64,000 bases of DNA, taken from Heterocephalus glaber. Lineage: Eukaryota > Chordata > Mammalia > Rodentia > Bathyergidae. Below are positions 42,182-59,169 of this stretch, piece by piece. Location: contig NW_004624804.1 in assembly GCF_000247695.1 (NCBI RefSeq), positions 9,601,618-9,665,617 of the forward strand, given 5' to 3'. Every line of letters begins with the position of its first letter. Positions within the stretch are counted from its first letter, which is position 1. The notes beneath the pieces were generated by a model. The model was not told the origin of the DNA, made no database searches, and saw only the letters and a list, made by a program, of their open reading frames with translations. Both the position numbers and the translations under genes were made by a program.

Positions 42182-42209
42182 GCAGAATTCTGTAAATCTA
42201 AAAGCACTT

Positions 42210-42410
42210 CAAGCCCAATGTGGTGATATACACTTGTAGTCCCAGCTACTTGGGAAACTGAGGCAGGAGGATCACAAGTTCAAGCCCAGCCTGGGCAATT
42301 TAGCAGTCTTGTCTGTAAAGCAAAAAGAGGTTGGACTATAGCTTAATACCATAGCACTTGCCTATCATACATGAGGCCCTGGGTTCAACCCCCAATACTG
42401 CAAAAAGACA
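42210..42410 (+). mobile_element. Dimeric B1-ID SINE
   Basis: B1 part (caatgtggtgatatacac ... gcccagcctgggcaattt), then ID part (ggttggactatagcttaatacc ... gttcaacccccaatac). Confidence 0.75.
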
Positions 42411-42464
42411 CCCCCCCCCAACGAAAATACTCCAATATATAGCCACCATTGGCTTCTTTCCAAT

Positions 42465-42550
42465 TTTTTTATTTTTTTGGTACCGGGGATTGAACTTAGG
42501 ACCTTGCGCTTGCAAGGCAGGCACCGGATCCACTGAGCTAAATCCCCAGC
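42465..42550 (-). mobile_element. ID SINE (group A), antisense
   Basis: Target duplication CTTTCCAATTTTT on both sides. Confidence 0.93.
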
Positions 42551-42603
42551 TACTTTCCAATTTTTATTAGAAATATTTTCAGGAGCTGGATATGGCTGCA
42601 CAA

Positions 42604-42840
42604 TTCTTTTTTTTTTTTTTGGTAGTGAGGATCAAATTCAGGACCTTGCACTTGGCAGGCTTTGAGACAGGGTCTCTCATGACAGTCCTCTTGTCTAAGC
42701 CTTCTAAGTGCTGGGATTACAGGCATGCGCTACCACACCCAGAAGCTGCACAGTTCTATAACCCCAAAACTGAGAAGGCTGAGGCAGGAGGATTGAAAGT
42801 TCAGTGCCAGTATTGGTTACATAGCAAGATCTTGTCTCAA
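42604..42840. mobile_element. ID fragment (-), B1 (-) and B1 (+)
   Basis: 42604-42660 is the first half of an antisense ID. It is fused to an antisense B1 (42661-42745), then a sense B1 (42746-42840, aagctgcacagttctataac ... agatcttgtctcaaag). Confidence 0.7.
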
Positions 42841-42971
42841 AGAAGTATTACAGGACTTTCTATGATTTGTCGTGAGTTTATTTTAATCATTACTAGTCTT
42901 ATTGATTTATTTTGTTGTTATTGTTTTGGCCTTGGTTTGTGGTAAGTGAAGGACAAGAAAAGAGGTTGTTG

Positions 42972-43114
42972 CCAGACATGGTAGTTCACACCTGTAATCC
43001 CAGAATTCTGGAGGCTGAGGCAGGAAGGTTGCAGCAAGTTCGAGGCCAGCCTGAGCTATATAGTGAGTTCAAGGCTAGCCTGACTTACAAGAGTGAGACC
43101 TTGTCCCCAAAAAA
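42972..43114 (+). mobile_element. B1 SINE inside the duplicated 3' UTR block
   Basis: Reads gccagacatggtagttcacacc with the doubled unit. Flanked by GAAAAGAGGTTGTT / GGGAAGAGGTTATT, a target duplication. Confidence 0.86.
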
Positions 43115-43277
43115 AGTGGAGGGAGAGGGAAGAGGTTATTACCTCAGTAAAAAGTATGCAGGCCGCAAAATAAAATGTCACATGGTTACAATAAAGGTCT
43201 AAGCATGTTTAGTTTTTTATTTAAGTTGCAGTTTTTGCCAGTTAAGGATAGTGCTTAGTTTTGGAAATTTTATACAT

Positions 43278-43905
43278 AATATTTTTTTATTAGTACATGT
43301 TTGAAGTGCATAATGAACACATTCATCATGGGGAATTTGTACATGTACATAATACATCTTAATTGTTTTTGTCCCCTTCCCTTTCCCTCCCTCCAACCCT
43401 TCCCTGCCTCATTTCTAAAAGTTCTATTTCCATTTTTTCCCCTTCAGTTCTTTCTTTTCTTTAGATTTCTCTTCTCCCCTCCCCCATCTCGTTCTCCTTG
43501 CCATTTGAAAAGGTTCTTCCTACTTCCTAAATATCTGTCCTCTGTTTTGCTCCTTATTTATACTTTGGGTTTCTCACAGAAGAGAAACAATGCGATGTTT
43601 AAATGTGTGGTTTATTTCACTTAAGAGTATGGCATTCAGGGGCCGGGGATTTAGCTCAGCAGTTCTGCCATCTGCCTCACAAGCGGAAGGTCCCAAGTTC
43701 GATGATTATGGCATCCATTTTCTTAAAAATGCCTCAAGTTTCCATTGTATATAAATAATTTTCTTTATCCATCTGTTGATGGGCATATGGGCTGTTTCCA
43801 CAATTTAGTATTATAAATTATAAATTGTATTGCAATAAACATGACTGTGGTATAATGATTTTTAACTCTTTCAGGAAGATACCTAGAAGGGGAATTATGC
43901 ACAAT
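43278..43905 (-). mobile_element. L1 3'-end fragment, antisense
   Basis: The C/T-rich module (tttttttattagtacatgtttg ... catcatggggaatttg) continues into L1 3' UTR text (ctttatccatctgttgatgggcatatgg ... gcaataaacatgactgtgg). Split by an ID at 43639. Confidence 0.75.
43639..43703 (+). mobile_element. ID SINE lacking its 3' end and A-tail
   Basis: Starts normally (GGGGCCGGGGATTTAGCTC) but stops at GTTCGAT, without CCCTGGTACC or any A-tail. TATGGCAT(T/C)C flanks it at 43628 and 43707. Confidence 0.9.
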
Positions 43906-44019
43906 ATTTTTGTCTTATGTCACTATTTTGCAACTCCTGCCTCAGAGAAGAATACGATGAGTTTTCTTAAAGTAAGCCAGTGATTAAAAGATGATGTTTC
44001 TTAGAAGTGTGTGCTAAGG

Positions 44020-44222
44020 CGCCAAATTGTCTGGATTTAGACTTTAACTTTTGCTGGTTGGAGTTACTCTAAGCTCATTTCTGTGCCTTGTTTTCCTTGT
44101 CTGTCAATGAGGCTTAGTGATTCCTGCCTTAGAATATTGTCATGCACAGTGGTAATTCCTGTAAAGCTCTTAGAGTAGTGCCTGGGAAATGTAAGAGCTT
44201 AATAAATGACAGCTGCTGATTT
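44020..44222 (+). mobile_element. MIR SINE
   Basis: Near-complete MIR: 'tgccttgttttccttgtctgtcaatgagg ... gtaaagctcttagagtagtgcctgggaaatgtaagagcttaataaatgac'. Confidence 0.75.
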
Positions 44223-44224
44223 CT

Positions 44225-44955
44225 CTAAGTGGAACGTTTTGTTTGTTTTCAAGATCCCTTTGTGAATTTGATGAAAGACAACACATCTCTTCCCAGAGAA
44301 ATAGGCCCACAAATGTAAATCTTGCATAAATAAGAATCATTAAGGTCTTGAAAGTCCATCCATGGGTCCCAGGTTGCAGACTTTCTCACAGCTTCTGCTA
44401 CTGAGAGAACTGGGGCCCTAGGAATTAGGCCCATAATAATGCACTGGAAATGGAAGGTGTTGACATAAAGCCACATTTTCCTCTCCTCTCCTGTAACCTG
44501 GGAACTTTGAACTTGGTACTCTCCTGCTTCCACCTAAGTAGCTGGGTTTCTAGGTGTGTACCACCACACCTGATAGGAGAGAGATCTCTGTCCTATATAG
44601 CTGTACCTATTTTTTTCTTTGGTTTTAACTCATCTTTTATTTCTACATTTCACCTCTGTATTTTTCTGTGTCCTATATGGATTATGACTCTGTCCTTAGC
44701 TTAAATGTGTACATCCCAAAAATCCTATATTGTATATACTTAGAATTAGCCTCTTTAAATGCTGTTTTCCTCATGTTAGTCTCTTACCAAAATTCTAGAT
44801 TATCCTAGTTACATTCCTAATCAGATTTTTCTCAAATTGATACTCAAATTCCTCATACTCTAGCCATTTTAATCCCTTTAATGCAGTGTCAGCTCCCAGT
44901 CTTCTATTCCTTTACAACTTACTGAGTTCTGCTTTGATGTCTTATATATTAGATA
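44225..44955. other. SNAP23-LRRC57 intergenic sequence
   Basis: Only a short B1 remnant (44510-44577) is recognisable. The minus-strand frame at 44249-44533 has no family features. Confidence 0.45.
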
Positions 44956-44959
44956 AATG

Positions 44960-45185
44960 GCGTGATTTACTGAGTGCTCATTCTGTTGCGGCACTGTGCT
45001 AACTGCTTTTATGTATCTTTTCACCATAACTTTGTGACATCCGTAAGAGGCAGAATGTAGTCCCCATATATATAGATGAGAGTAAATTGCTCAAAAAAGC
45101 TATAAATTAAGGACTCTGGATTCAAACCAGGGCCCTTCTGACTCCAAGAATCTGTGTGCTACACTGACTTCTAAATCAAGGTCTG
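44960..45185 (-). mobile_element. MIR SINE, antisense
   Basis: Reads 'ttactgagtgctcattctgttgcggcactgtgctaactgc ... ggattcaaaccagggcccttctgactcc'. Confidence 0.7.
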
Positions 45186-45299
45186 AAATTTTAGTTGACA
45201 TAGGTTGGTTGGCAAGCTAGAGTCAGGGTTTCTACAAGTCAGTTTACTTGGTTAACTCATAAATTAGCTCATAAATAAGTCTAAATCTTGTTCACTGTA

Positions 45300-45430
45300 A
45301 CTTAGGGTCTCTCTCTCTCTCTTTCTTTCTTCCCACTCTATTCTTCAGGCTGGCCTTGAACTTGTGATTCCCCCTGACTCAGCCTCTCAGTGTGCTGGGA
45401 TGACAGATGTTTGCCACCACACCCATCTGG
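45300..45430 (-). mobile_element. B1 SINE, antisense, after a (TC)n/(TTTC)n run
   Basis: Simple repeat at 45308-45331, then ctattcttcaggctggccttg ... ccaccacacccatctgg. Confidence 0.75.
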
Positions 45431-45797
45431 GCATAGTTCTTTATATAGCCCCTGACCTCCTCATTCAGTCTAGCAAGAGAGAGAAATATAGAATGTGAGA
45501 GGTGTCACAGTGGCAGATGGGGGAGCAGTTTACTCAGCTTAGACTTAGGGAAGGAGCTTAGACACAGAGAAGGAGCCTGTTCACGAGAGGGCCTTTCTGG
45601 CTAAACACAAAGGTAGCCCAAGGAGAGACAATGCACCATAGGCTTAAGGAGCAGAATAATCAGGCAATTGAGTTAGGAAAAAGCATCTGAAAATAAGGCT
45701 GGGTCCAAATCATGAAGGGTGATAGTCACGATTCTTACAGGGGTGGGGAACACTAATACATAAATATAAATAAATATATAATATAAATATGTATATA

Positions 45798-45905
45798 ATT
45801 TTTTTGAGATAATATGTAGCTCAGGCTGGCCTCAAATTTGCAGTGATCTTGCCTCAGCCTTCCAAGTGCTGGGATTATAGGCATGTGCCACCATGCTGAG
45901 CTGGC
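45798..45905 (-). mobile_element. B1 SINE, antisense
   Basis: Reads tttttttgagataatatgtagc ... gtgccaccatgctgagctgg, preceded by an AT-rich (AAAT/TATA) tract at 45757-45800. Confidence 0.78.
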
Positions 45906-46117
45906 ACATACTAATTTAAATGGGTACATTTAAGTTGTTAAATTTATAAGGTCTAATTTATTAGGTGAGAAGTAATGATAAAATATTTAAAGGGAAGCTA
46001 TTTACTGTATCAAGAGTGATAAACATTAATGTTTAGAAAAAAACGAAACTCAGTTGATACTGATAAACTAGTACCCCCGCATACCTAAATTGAGACAGGA
46101 AGAAGAGAATACCTAGG

Positions 46118-46160
46118 CCATACAGATGAATCATACAGATGAGTCATACAGATGAATAGG
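46118..46160. repeat. Short tandem repeat of CATACAGATGA(A/G)T
   Basis: Three copies of a 15-bp unit (ccatacagatgaat / catacagatgagt / catacagatgaa). Confidence 0.85.
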
Positions 46161-46437
46161 CTCTTAGAATTTGACTTTAAGCTAGTTTTAACCATTATTG
46201 AGAACTGTCAGTATATCCTTAGATTAAAACTTTGGAAAATGTTCCAAATGGTAGCTTATTAAACAGTCACATCAGTGAGTCTGAAATCTTCCACCTTTGT
46301 TCTGGTATTCTAGTAATAAGCATGATTGTATACTCCAAAATATTCATGATCAGTCAGATGAAGGCATTTCACTATTCACAAAATCCAAACAAGACCCTGA
46401 AACATTTCTTCCTAGTTTACTTCTTAAAAAAATATAT

Positions 46438-46800
46438 TATTTTTTTGTGGTAATGAGGATCAAGCCCAGGAGCACTCTACCACTGAGCTATATCTACAGC
46501 CCTTAATTTGGTGGGGAGAATTTTTATTTTTGCAGGTATTTTTGTTGTTCTGTTTTTGTTTTTGTTTTTTGAGACAGCGTCTCAGTATGTAGTTTAGGCT
46601 GACCTTGAACTCACTGTAGCCCAGCTTGGCCTCCCAACTCAGCGATCCTGCCTCAGCCTCCAGGGTCCTGGGATGTCCATCACCACACTGAGGCCTTTTT
46701 ATTTTCTATTCTGAGGCAAGCTCTTGCTAAGTGTCTAGGCCAGCCTTCTCTTTGTGATCCTCCTACTTCAGCTTCCAGAGTAGCTAGAATTACAGGCAAT
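46438..46800 (-). mobile_element. Old ID and two B1 SINEs, antisense
   Basis: ID 46438-46503 (ggtaatgaggatcaagcccagg ... atctacagccc), B1 46545-46690 (tttgagacagcgtctcag ... catcaccacactgagg), B1 46695-46800 (tattctgaggcaagctcttgc). Confidence 0.7.
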
Positions 46801-46955
46801 TTATGATCAAAGAACAAAGGATCATTACAAGTTAATGTTCTGTTTTCTTTAAACAATCGTGCACCCAAAGTTCATTAAAAGTTATTTACTTAGTAAAGAA
46901 TCATTCAGAGAATAAACTTAATAAACATAGGCCATTTAAAAATACTATAGAGGGA

Positions 46956-47070
46956 GGGCCGGGGATTTAGCTCAGTGGTTTAGCTGCCTGCTGCGCAAGC
47001 AAGCACAAGGACCAGAGTTCGATCCTCAGTACCAAAAAAAAAAAAGTACCAAAAAAATAAATAAATAAAA
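46956..47070 (+). mobile_element. ID SINE (group B) with small duplications
   Basis: Has a repeated GCAAGCAAGC and a repeated AGTACCAAAAAAA end, then an (AAAT)n tail. First of four IDs in a row. Confidence 0.88.
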
Positions 47071-47080
47071 ATACTACAGA

Positions 47081-47160
47081 GGGCCAGGAATTTAGCTCAG
47101 TGGATCCGCCGCCTGCCTCACAAGTTCAAGGTCCCGAGTTCGATCCCTGGTACCGAAAAA
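47081..47160 (+). mobile_element. ID SINE (group A)
   Basis: Second of the series, preceded by AAATACTACAGA. Confidence 0.9.
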
Positions 47161-47188
47161 ACCACAAAAAACATAAAAATACTATAGC

Positions 47189-47328
47189 ACACCGCCTGCC
47201 TCACAAGTGCAAGGACCTGAGTTCAATCCCTGGTACCAAAAAAAAGTGGGCCGGGGATTTAGCTCAGTGGTTCTGCTGCCTGGCTCGAGCAAGGTCCCAA
47301 GTTTGGTCCCGGTACCAAAAAAAAAAAC
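47189..47328 (+). mobile_element. 5'-truncated ID and adjoining ID
   Basis: 47189-47248 begins mid-element (caccgcctgcctcac) after AAATACTATAG. 47249-47328 is a nearly full ID missing a few bases at 'ggctcgagcaag'. Confidence 0.88.
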
Positions 47329-47344
47329 AACCCAACTATAACAA

Positions 47345-48109
47345 TGATTTCCTGAAAGTAATTTTATTAGTAGAGCAATAAATACAAAATGGGGAAAAGA
47401 CTACCAGAAGACATAATTTTTTAACAAAGCTTCAGGAAAATCTTGATTATTATAATCTCTTATATTTTATAAGTGTTGCATATAGTTTTAGCTCTTCAGA
47501 GCCCTCCACCAATAAGGCACCTGCAATAGTAAAGAAATTGCTACTGCAGCCTTTGGGAGAATCTCTTAGTTGTGGTATTGGTGCTTCTCTAATAAAGCGC
47601 ACTTTAGTCAAGACAATTACATAGGTATATCCCAAACTCCCAAATATAAACACTGCAATTGAACTGATGCCCTCCTTAGATTAACCTCACCAGTTTCCTC
47701 ATACCTTACATAAAAATATGAAGTGTGAACACAGAGGTGGAATGGAAAGTGATTTTATGAAAGCTCACATTGAAATGAAACAATCTCAAGCTGTGGTGCA
47801 GCCATTCTGTTAGCAAGCAGCACCCTGCACCCTATAAATTCCACCTAGGTGCTGGTGTTAAGGAGCAGTACTGTCCACTGCCCTAATCCGTGACTCAAAG
47901 TGGAGCATTCTTTGGGTCTCCTGACTCCTTTTCTTTTGGCTTATGTGAGATAGCCCTGAAAAGGAAGATTGTTGAGTAAAATAAGATCTCCTGGAGTGTT
48001 GTCTTCTTGCTGCAAATATCCTGTAGTACACAGGAGTCTTTGTTGCAGCCAGTTTCCAAGTGAGGTTCCACATTAGTGTCCTGAAAGGTTTCCACGGACC
48101 TGGAGAACA
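47345..48109 (-). other. LRRC57: Probable LRRC57 3' UTR
   Basis: Minus-strand region after the LRRC57 stop, free of young SINEs, with a possible poly(A) signal opposite 47363-47368 (TTTATT). The small frames at 47450-47653 and 47858-48113 are UTR artefacts. The exact 3' end is unproven. Confidence 0.45.
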
Positions 48110-54912
<6,803 letters not shown>

Positions 54913-55005
54913 ATGGCCGCTCCTAGTCCCTGGGACTCGGCGTCCGAGCCCAACGCCGCCCGGCTGCTGCTGGGCCACCTTGTGGGCTCTGGCGTGGTCA
55001 CTCAG
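54913..55005 (+). CDS. HAUS2: HAUS2 coding exon 1
   Basis: 31 codons, MAAPSPWDSASEPNAARLLL and on to GHLVGSGVVTQ, then donor GTGTGT. HAUS2 (CEP27) is a subunit of augmin, the eight-protein complex that recruits gamma-tubulin ring complex to existing microtubules to branch and thicken the mitotic spindle. The N-terminus matches the human protein in pattern (MAA..PWD.AS.PN). Start context AGGATGG is strong. Reading past the donor gives an unrelated tail to 55137. Confidence 0.93.
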
Positions 55006-55009
55006 GTGT

Positions 55010-55480
55010 GTGGGGGTAGCGCTGCCGTCATCAAAGCGGTGCTCGAGGTGGCGACAGCATTTGGCTGTGAGGTGGCGGGAGTGCCGGTCGGGAGTGTTGA
55101 CCAGTCTGCCCTGGATTCTTTGAAAGTAACTGATTAGATGGTGCTGGGAGTAGAAAATTTTGAATTTTTACAAACAAATTACCCAGGCCCGTTTGTGGGA
55201 GATAGAATGGTGTTACCCTATTGATACCGCCTCTAGACTGCAGTGTGTGGCGGGGTCAGGGAATAAAGCATTTATTTTCAACCGCTCTTATTTATGGGAA
55301 ATACTGAGCCGTATTTGAGGCAGAAGAGGCTGACTGGAGAGCGCCAGGGCTATATCTTTTGGAGGCATCTTATAAACCCCCTTCCCAAAACCAAAAGTAT
55401 TGGCGAAAAAGATACTGTATAAAAGACTTTGTAACGTGAATCAGGAAGGAATTATATTGAGGAAAGAAGAGTGATGTATT
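55010..55480. other. Start of HAUS2 intron 1
   Basis: Begins GC-rich as the CpG island tails off. No element recognised. Confidence 0.4.
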
Positions 55481-55484
55481 TTTT

Positions 55485-55870
55485 AAATTCTTTTATCGGT
55501 ACATTTTAGGTATGAAGTACATTTACATTCATCATTAGGAACTTGTACCTTTACATGATGTATCTTTGATCTTATTTTTCCCCCATTTCCCTGCCCTCCC
55601 TTCAACCCCACCACCCCTCCCTATTTGCAAAGGCTCTGTTTCCAGTTATTTCTTATCTCAATTTTTTTTTTTTTTTTTTGGTATCGGGAATTGAACTCGG
55701 GACCTTGTGCTTTGGAGGCAGGCGGTGGAACCACTGAGCTAAATCACCGGCCCTCTTATCTCGTATTTTTTCCTTTCCCTTTCCCTTTTTTCCTTTCCCC
55801 TACCCCTTTAGACCTTTTCTTCCTATTTCACATTATCAATTATTCATTTTAATCCTTATTTACACTTTAA
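55485..55870 (-). mobile_element. L1 3'-terminal fragment, antisense
   Basis: Reads ttttttaaattcttttatcggtac, C/T-rich run, closely resembling 5330-5560. Interrupted by an ID. Confidence 0.65.
55662..55754 (-). mobile_element. ID SINE (group A), antisense
   Basis: Target duplication TCTTATCTC on both sides, inside the L1 fragment. Confidence 0.93.
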
Positions 55871-56126
55871 GCTTGAGTGATGTATGTTTTAAGTTGGGCA
55901 AGTAGAGCATGTTCTTAGGCTTGAGGGAAGCAGCCAGTAGAGGGTGAAATTGAACATGCGAGAGAATAATGGAATACCAGTGACAGAAGAGAATGAGGAA
56001 ACAGAAAAGGCCATTGAGGTTGGGAAAAAGAAACTTTGATCTATAAAGATGAGATTGAGGAATTTCACTAAAAAGGAAACTGAGAAACGTTAAAAAGGTA
56101 AATTCTGCAGAAATGAGCAATACATA

Positions 56127-56212
56127 GGGCAGGGGATTTAGCTCAGTGGCACTGCGCCTGCCTTGAAAGTGCAAGGTACTGAGTTCAATCCCCGGTACAA
56201 AAAAAAAAAAAG
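56127..56212 (+). mobile_element. ID SINE (group C)
   Basis: Target duplication AAATGAGCAATACA on both sides. The tail grades into (GAA)n/(GAAA)n at 56212-56253. Confidence 0.93.
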
Positions 56213-56349
56213 AAGAAGAAGAAGAAAGGAAATAGAAAAAAAGAAAGAAAGAAATGAGCAATACAAACCTGATGAAAGACTTACGGGAAATATATAATTT
56301 CTTGTACTTGGAAGACTCGTTATAGACTTCTAATAACTTAAGGGATTAT

Positions 56350-56428
56350 TTGTGGCACTGAGGATGGAATCCAGGGCCTTGGGCATGCTAGGCAAGCCCT
56401 CTACCACTGAGCTGCACCCCCAAACTCT
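56350..56428 (-). mobile_element. Old ID SINE, antisense
   Basis: Reads gcactgaggatggaatccagggccttgggc ... accactgagctgcacccc. Confidence 0.72.
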
Positions 56429-56499
56429 TATCTTTTAAAGAAACTAAGATCTTAGAGCTCTGTTTTCTGACACATTATATTATCTCTTAAAAACTCTAG

Positions 56500-56578
56500 G
56501 GGCCGGCTGTTTAGCTCAGTGGTTCTGCCACCTGCCTTGCAAGAACAAGGACCCAAGATCAATCCCTGGTACCAAAAA
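56500..56578 (+). mobile_element. ID SINE
   Basis: GGGGCCGGCTGTTTAGCTCAG ... CCCTGGTACC plus A6; two changes near the 5' end. Confidence 0.89.
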
Positions 56579-56636
56579 ACCCCACAAAACTGATAAGATA
56601 CTTGAAAGATTTTAAACTTATTTTGAAGACCCGTTG

Positions 56637-56755
56637 TTTGCCTGACCTGGTGGCACTCATGTAATCACAGTTACTTGGGGAGCTGAAGCAGGAGGATCTC
56701 AAGTTTGAGCTTGGCCTGGTCAGTTTAGTGGAACCTTTTTATGGGTCAAAAGTTT
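56637..56755 (+). mobile_element. Old B1 SINE
   Basis: Reads gcctgacctggtggcactc ... ggggagctgaagcaggaggatc. Confidence 0.7.
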
Positions 56756-56758
56756 GGT

Positions 56759-57003
56759 GTTTTTTTGTGGTTTTTTTGGTTTTTTGGGTACTGGGGATTG
56801 AACTCAGGATCTTGTGCTTGCAAGGCAGGTACGGTGCCACTGAGCTAAATCCCCAGCCCAAAGGTTTGTTTTTTTGAGATGGGGGTCTCGCTTTGTAGTG
56901 CAGGCTGGCCTTGAATGCAGTGTGTAGCCCAGACTCCTCTCAAACTCTCCAGCTCAGCCTCCCAAGTGCTAAGATTATAGGTGTTGACCACCACCCGAGG
57001 CTT
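56759..57003 (-). mobile_element. ID SINE (group C) and B1 SINE, antisense
   Basis: ID 56759-56859, flanked by AAA(A/G)GTTTG; B1 56862-57003 (ttttttgagatgggggtctc ... accaccacccgaggc). Confidence 0.86.
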
Positions 57004-57029
57004 CGGAACTCTGTTTAAGATTGGGGGGT

Positions 57030-57105
57030 GGGGAGGCTGGGCATATGACTCAGTGATGAAGCACTTACCCAGAATGCCCAAGCCCTGGGTTTAATTCCTA
57101 TAGCA
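57030..57105 (+). mobile_element. Old ID SINE
   Basis: Reads gaggctgggcatatgactcag ... gggtttaattcctatagc. Confidence 0.65.
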
Positions 57106-57325
57106 GCATTGAAGAAAAAAAAGTGAAAATAAAAGGAAAAAAATGGGAACAAAGCGTTTGTACATAGGGAGAGGAGAGGGTTTGAGAGGGGAATGGGATA
57201 AAATAAAATAAAATTTATTAAAGAGAAAAGGAAGGGGAAGGGCAAGGAGGAAGAGACACAGTTATGCTTAAAATTTTGATATATCCTCTTCTTGAAAACA
57301 TAACTTGAAATTTTTCTGTTTCTTT

Positions 57326-57419
57326 TTTGTTTTGTTTTGTTTTTTGGTACCGGGGATCAAACTCATGACCTGTTGCTTGCAAGGCAGGTGGTGGAACCAC
57401 TGAGCTAAATCCCCAGCCC
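57326..57419 (-). mobile_element. ID SINE (group A), antisense
   Basis: (GTTTT)n tail, GGTACCGGGGATCAAAC ... GAGCTAAATCCCCAGCCC. Confidence 0.91.
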
Positions 57420-57569
57420 TTGATTGGTTTTTTTTAATGGTATTTGGGGGAAGGTCTAATTATTTTGAATTCTTTATATAGTCTAGATAATAGTCCTCTC
57501 TGAAGAATAGCTGGCAGGTCCTGTAGGTTCTCTCTTTGTTGGCTATTTCCTTTGCTGTGCAGAAACTTT

Positions 57570-57653
57570 TTTCTTTTTTTTTGGTACAGGGATCGAACTT
57601 CGGTCCTTGCGCTTGCGAGCCAGGTGGAACCACTGAGCTAAATCCCAAGCCCC
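57570..57653 (-). mobile_element. ID SINE, antisense
   Basis: Target duplication TGCAGAAACTTTTT on both sides, host L1 sequence. Confidence 0.94.
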
Positions 57654-57708
57654 AATATGCAGAAACTTTTTAACTTGGTATGATCCCATTTGATGATTCT
57701 CGGTACTG

Positions 57709-57809
57709 TTTGTTTGTTTGTTTTGTTTTCCTTTGGTAGGGGGGGATCGAACTTAGGACCTTGTGCTTGTGAGGCTGGTGGTGGCACCACTGAGCTAAAT
57801 CCCCGGCCA
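57709..57809 (-). mobile_element. ID SINE, antisense
   Basis: (GTTT)n tail. Flanks TCGGTACTGTT / TCAGTACTATT. Confidence 0.92.
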
Positions 57810-57895
57810 TCAGTACTATTTCTTGAGCCCTTGGGGTATTGTTTGGAAAGTCCTTGCCTATGCCTATGACTTCAGTCAAGAGTTTTATGTATTTT

Positions 57896-57994
57896 GTTTG
57901 TTTTTGTTGGGGTTTTTTTGGTACCAGAGATCAAACTCGGGACCTTGTGCTTGTGAGGCAGGCACCAGAACCACTGAGCTAAATCCCCAGCCCT
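57896..57994 (-). mobile_element. ID SINE (group A), antisense
   Basis: Target duplication GAGTTTTATGTATTTT on both sides. Confidence 0.94.
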
Positions 57995-58936
57995 GAGTTT
58001 TATGTATTTTATCTTCCAGCAGATTGTTTCTGTTTTAACATCTAGATCTTAGATCTACTTTGATTTTAATTTAGTACCTGGTGAGATGTATGTATCTATA
58101 TTCAATCTTTTGCATATAGATAGTTTTCCCAGCACCATTTTTTAAAGAGGCTACCTTTCTTCCAGTGTATGTTTTTGGCCCCCTTTTCAAAGATCAAATA
58201 GCTGAAAGTACCTGGGATTGTTTATTTCCTCTGTTCTAATCCATTGATTCACATGTCTGTCTTTTGTGCCAGTACCATGCTGTATTTAACACTGTAACTT
58301 TATAATGTAACTTCAAATCCGAGATTGTAACACCTTCTGCTTTGCTCTTGTTACCCAGAATTGCTTTTGTTATTCTGGATGTCTTTTGGTTCTATATGAA
58401 TTTTATGATTGTTTTCTCTAGTTCAAAGAAGAATCCTGTTGGTATTTTGATTGGGATTGTGTTCAATCTATCAGTTTGGAAGTATGGCCATTTGACTATA
58501 TTGGTTCTACCTATCCAGAACCAGGGGATAGCTTTCTATTTTCTGATGGACTCTTTGATCTCCTTTTTCAGAGTACTGTAGTTTTCATTGTAGAGGTCTT
58601 TCACTTCCTTGATTAGGTTAATTCCTTAGTATTTAATTTTTCTTGATACTGTTGTGAATGGTATTGTTTTCCTAATTTATTTCTCAGTGAGTTCATTATT
58701 GGTGTACAAAAACACTGTTGATTTTTGTGTTCATTGGGAGAATGATTTGGTGAAAGAAAGGTAGGGTTAACTGTATCTAGTATAACAAGGTATTTGCTTT
58801 AGTTTATGCCCCTAGAATTGCTTTAGAAGCCTTACATTCTGGATATTTTCTAGGAAGTTTGAGTGAATCGTAGTTTCAATCAAAGTTTCTTCTGCTGGAG
58901 TGTATAAGGATCTGGACCTACAAAAAAAAAAATCTT

Positions 58937-59020
58937 GGGCCGGGGATTTAGCTCGGTGGTTTTGCTGCCTGCTGCACAAGCGCAAGGACCTGAATTCAAT
59001 CCTCGGTACCAAAAAAAAAA
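58937..59020 (+). mobile_element. ID SINE (group B)
   Basis: GGGCCGGGGATTTAGCTCG ... CTGCTGCACAAGCGCAAGG. Flanked by AAATCTT on both sides. Confidence 0.92.
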
Positions 59021-59169
59021 GAAATCTTTGAGTCTACTACCAGTTTCTCAGTCTGTGTGCCGCCCTCTTCTCCACCCCCTCCTCTATTTGAGAGCTTCTC
59101 CCTCCCTCTTCCTTTTCCTGTCTGTCATGTAGTAATGAGGATTGAGCCCAGGGCAGCCCTTTTAAAAAT

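Larger units (their letters stand above)
40316..42200 (+). other. SNAP23: SNAP23 3' UTR
   Basis: Runs from the stop codon to a poly(A) signal at 42176-42181. Removing the repeats that lie in it (a B1 at 41036-41150 and IDs at 41388, 41547 and 41638) leaves roughly 1.4 kb. An earlier AATAAA at 40941-40946 could give a shorter form. Confidence 0.75.
42905..43970 (+). repeat. Second, diverged copy of a SNAP23 3' UTR block
   Basis: 42935-42970, 43116-43277 and 43906-43965 line up in order with 40690-40930 (for example TTTAGTTTTTTATTTAAGTT and CAGTTTTTGCCAGTTAAGGA in both). A B1 (42972-43114) and an L1 fragment plus ID (43278-43905) were inserted later into this copy. Confidence 0.85.
57420..58790 (-). 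mobile_element. L1 ORF2 C-terminal part, antisense
   Basis: Antisense L1 ORF2 text throughout, for example 'ttgctgtgcagaaactttttaac', 'ctttttcagagtactgtag ... gtagaggtctttcacttcc', 'gttgtgaatggtattg'. Frames are broken. Three IDs (57570, 57709 and 57896) split it. Confidence 0.8.

Noticed and set aside
46956..47328. CRISPR-like array of repeats
   Set aside because: The repeated units are ID SINEs with short duplicated targets in a rodent genome; spacing and context do not fit a CRISPR.
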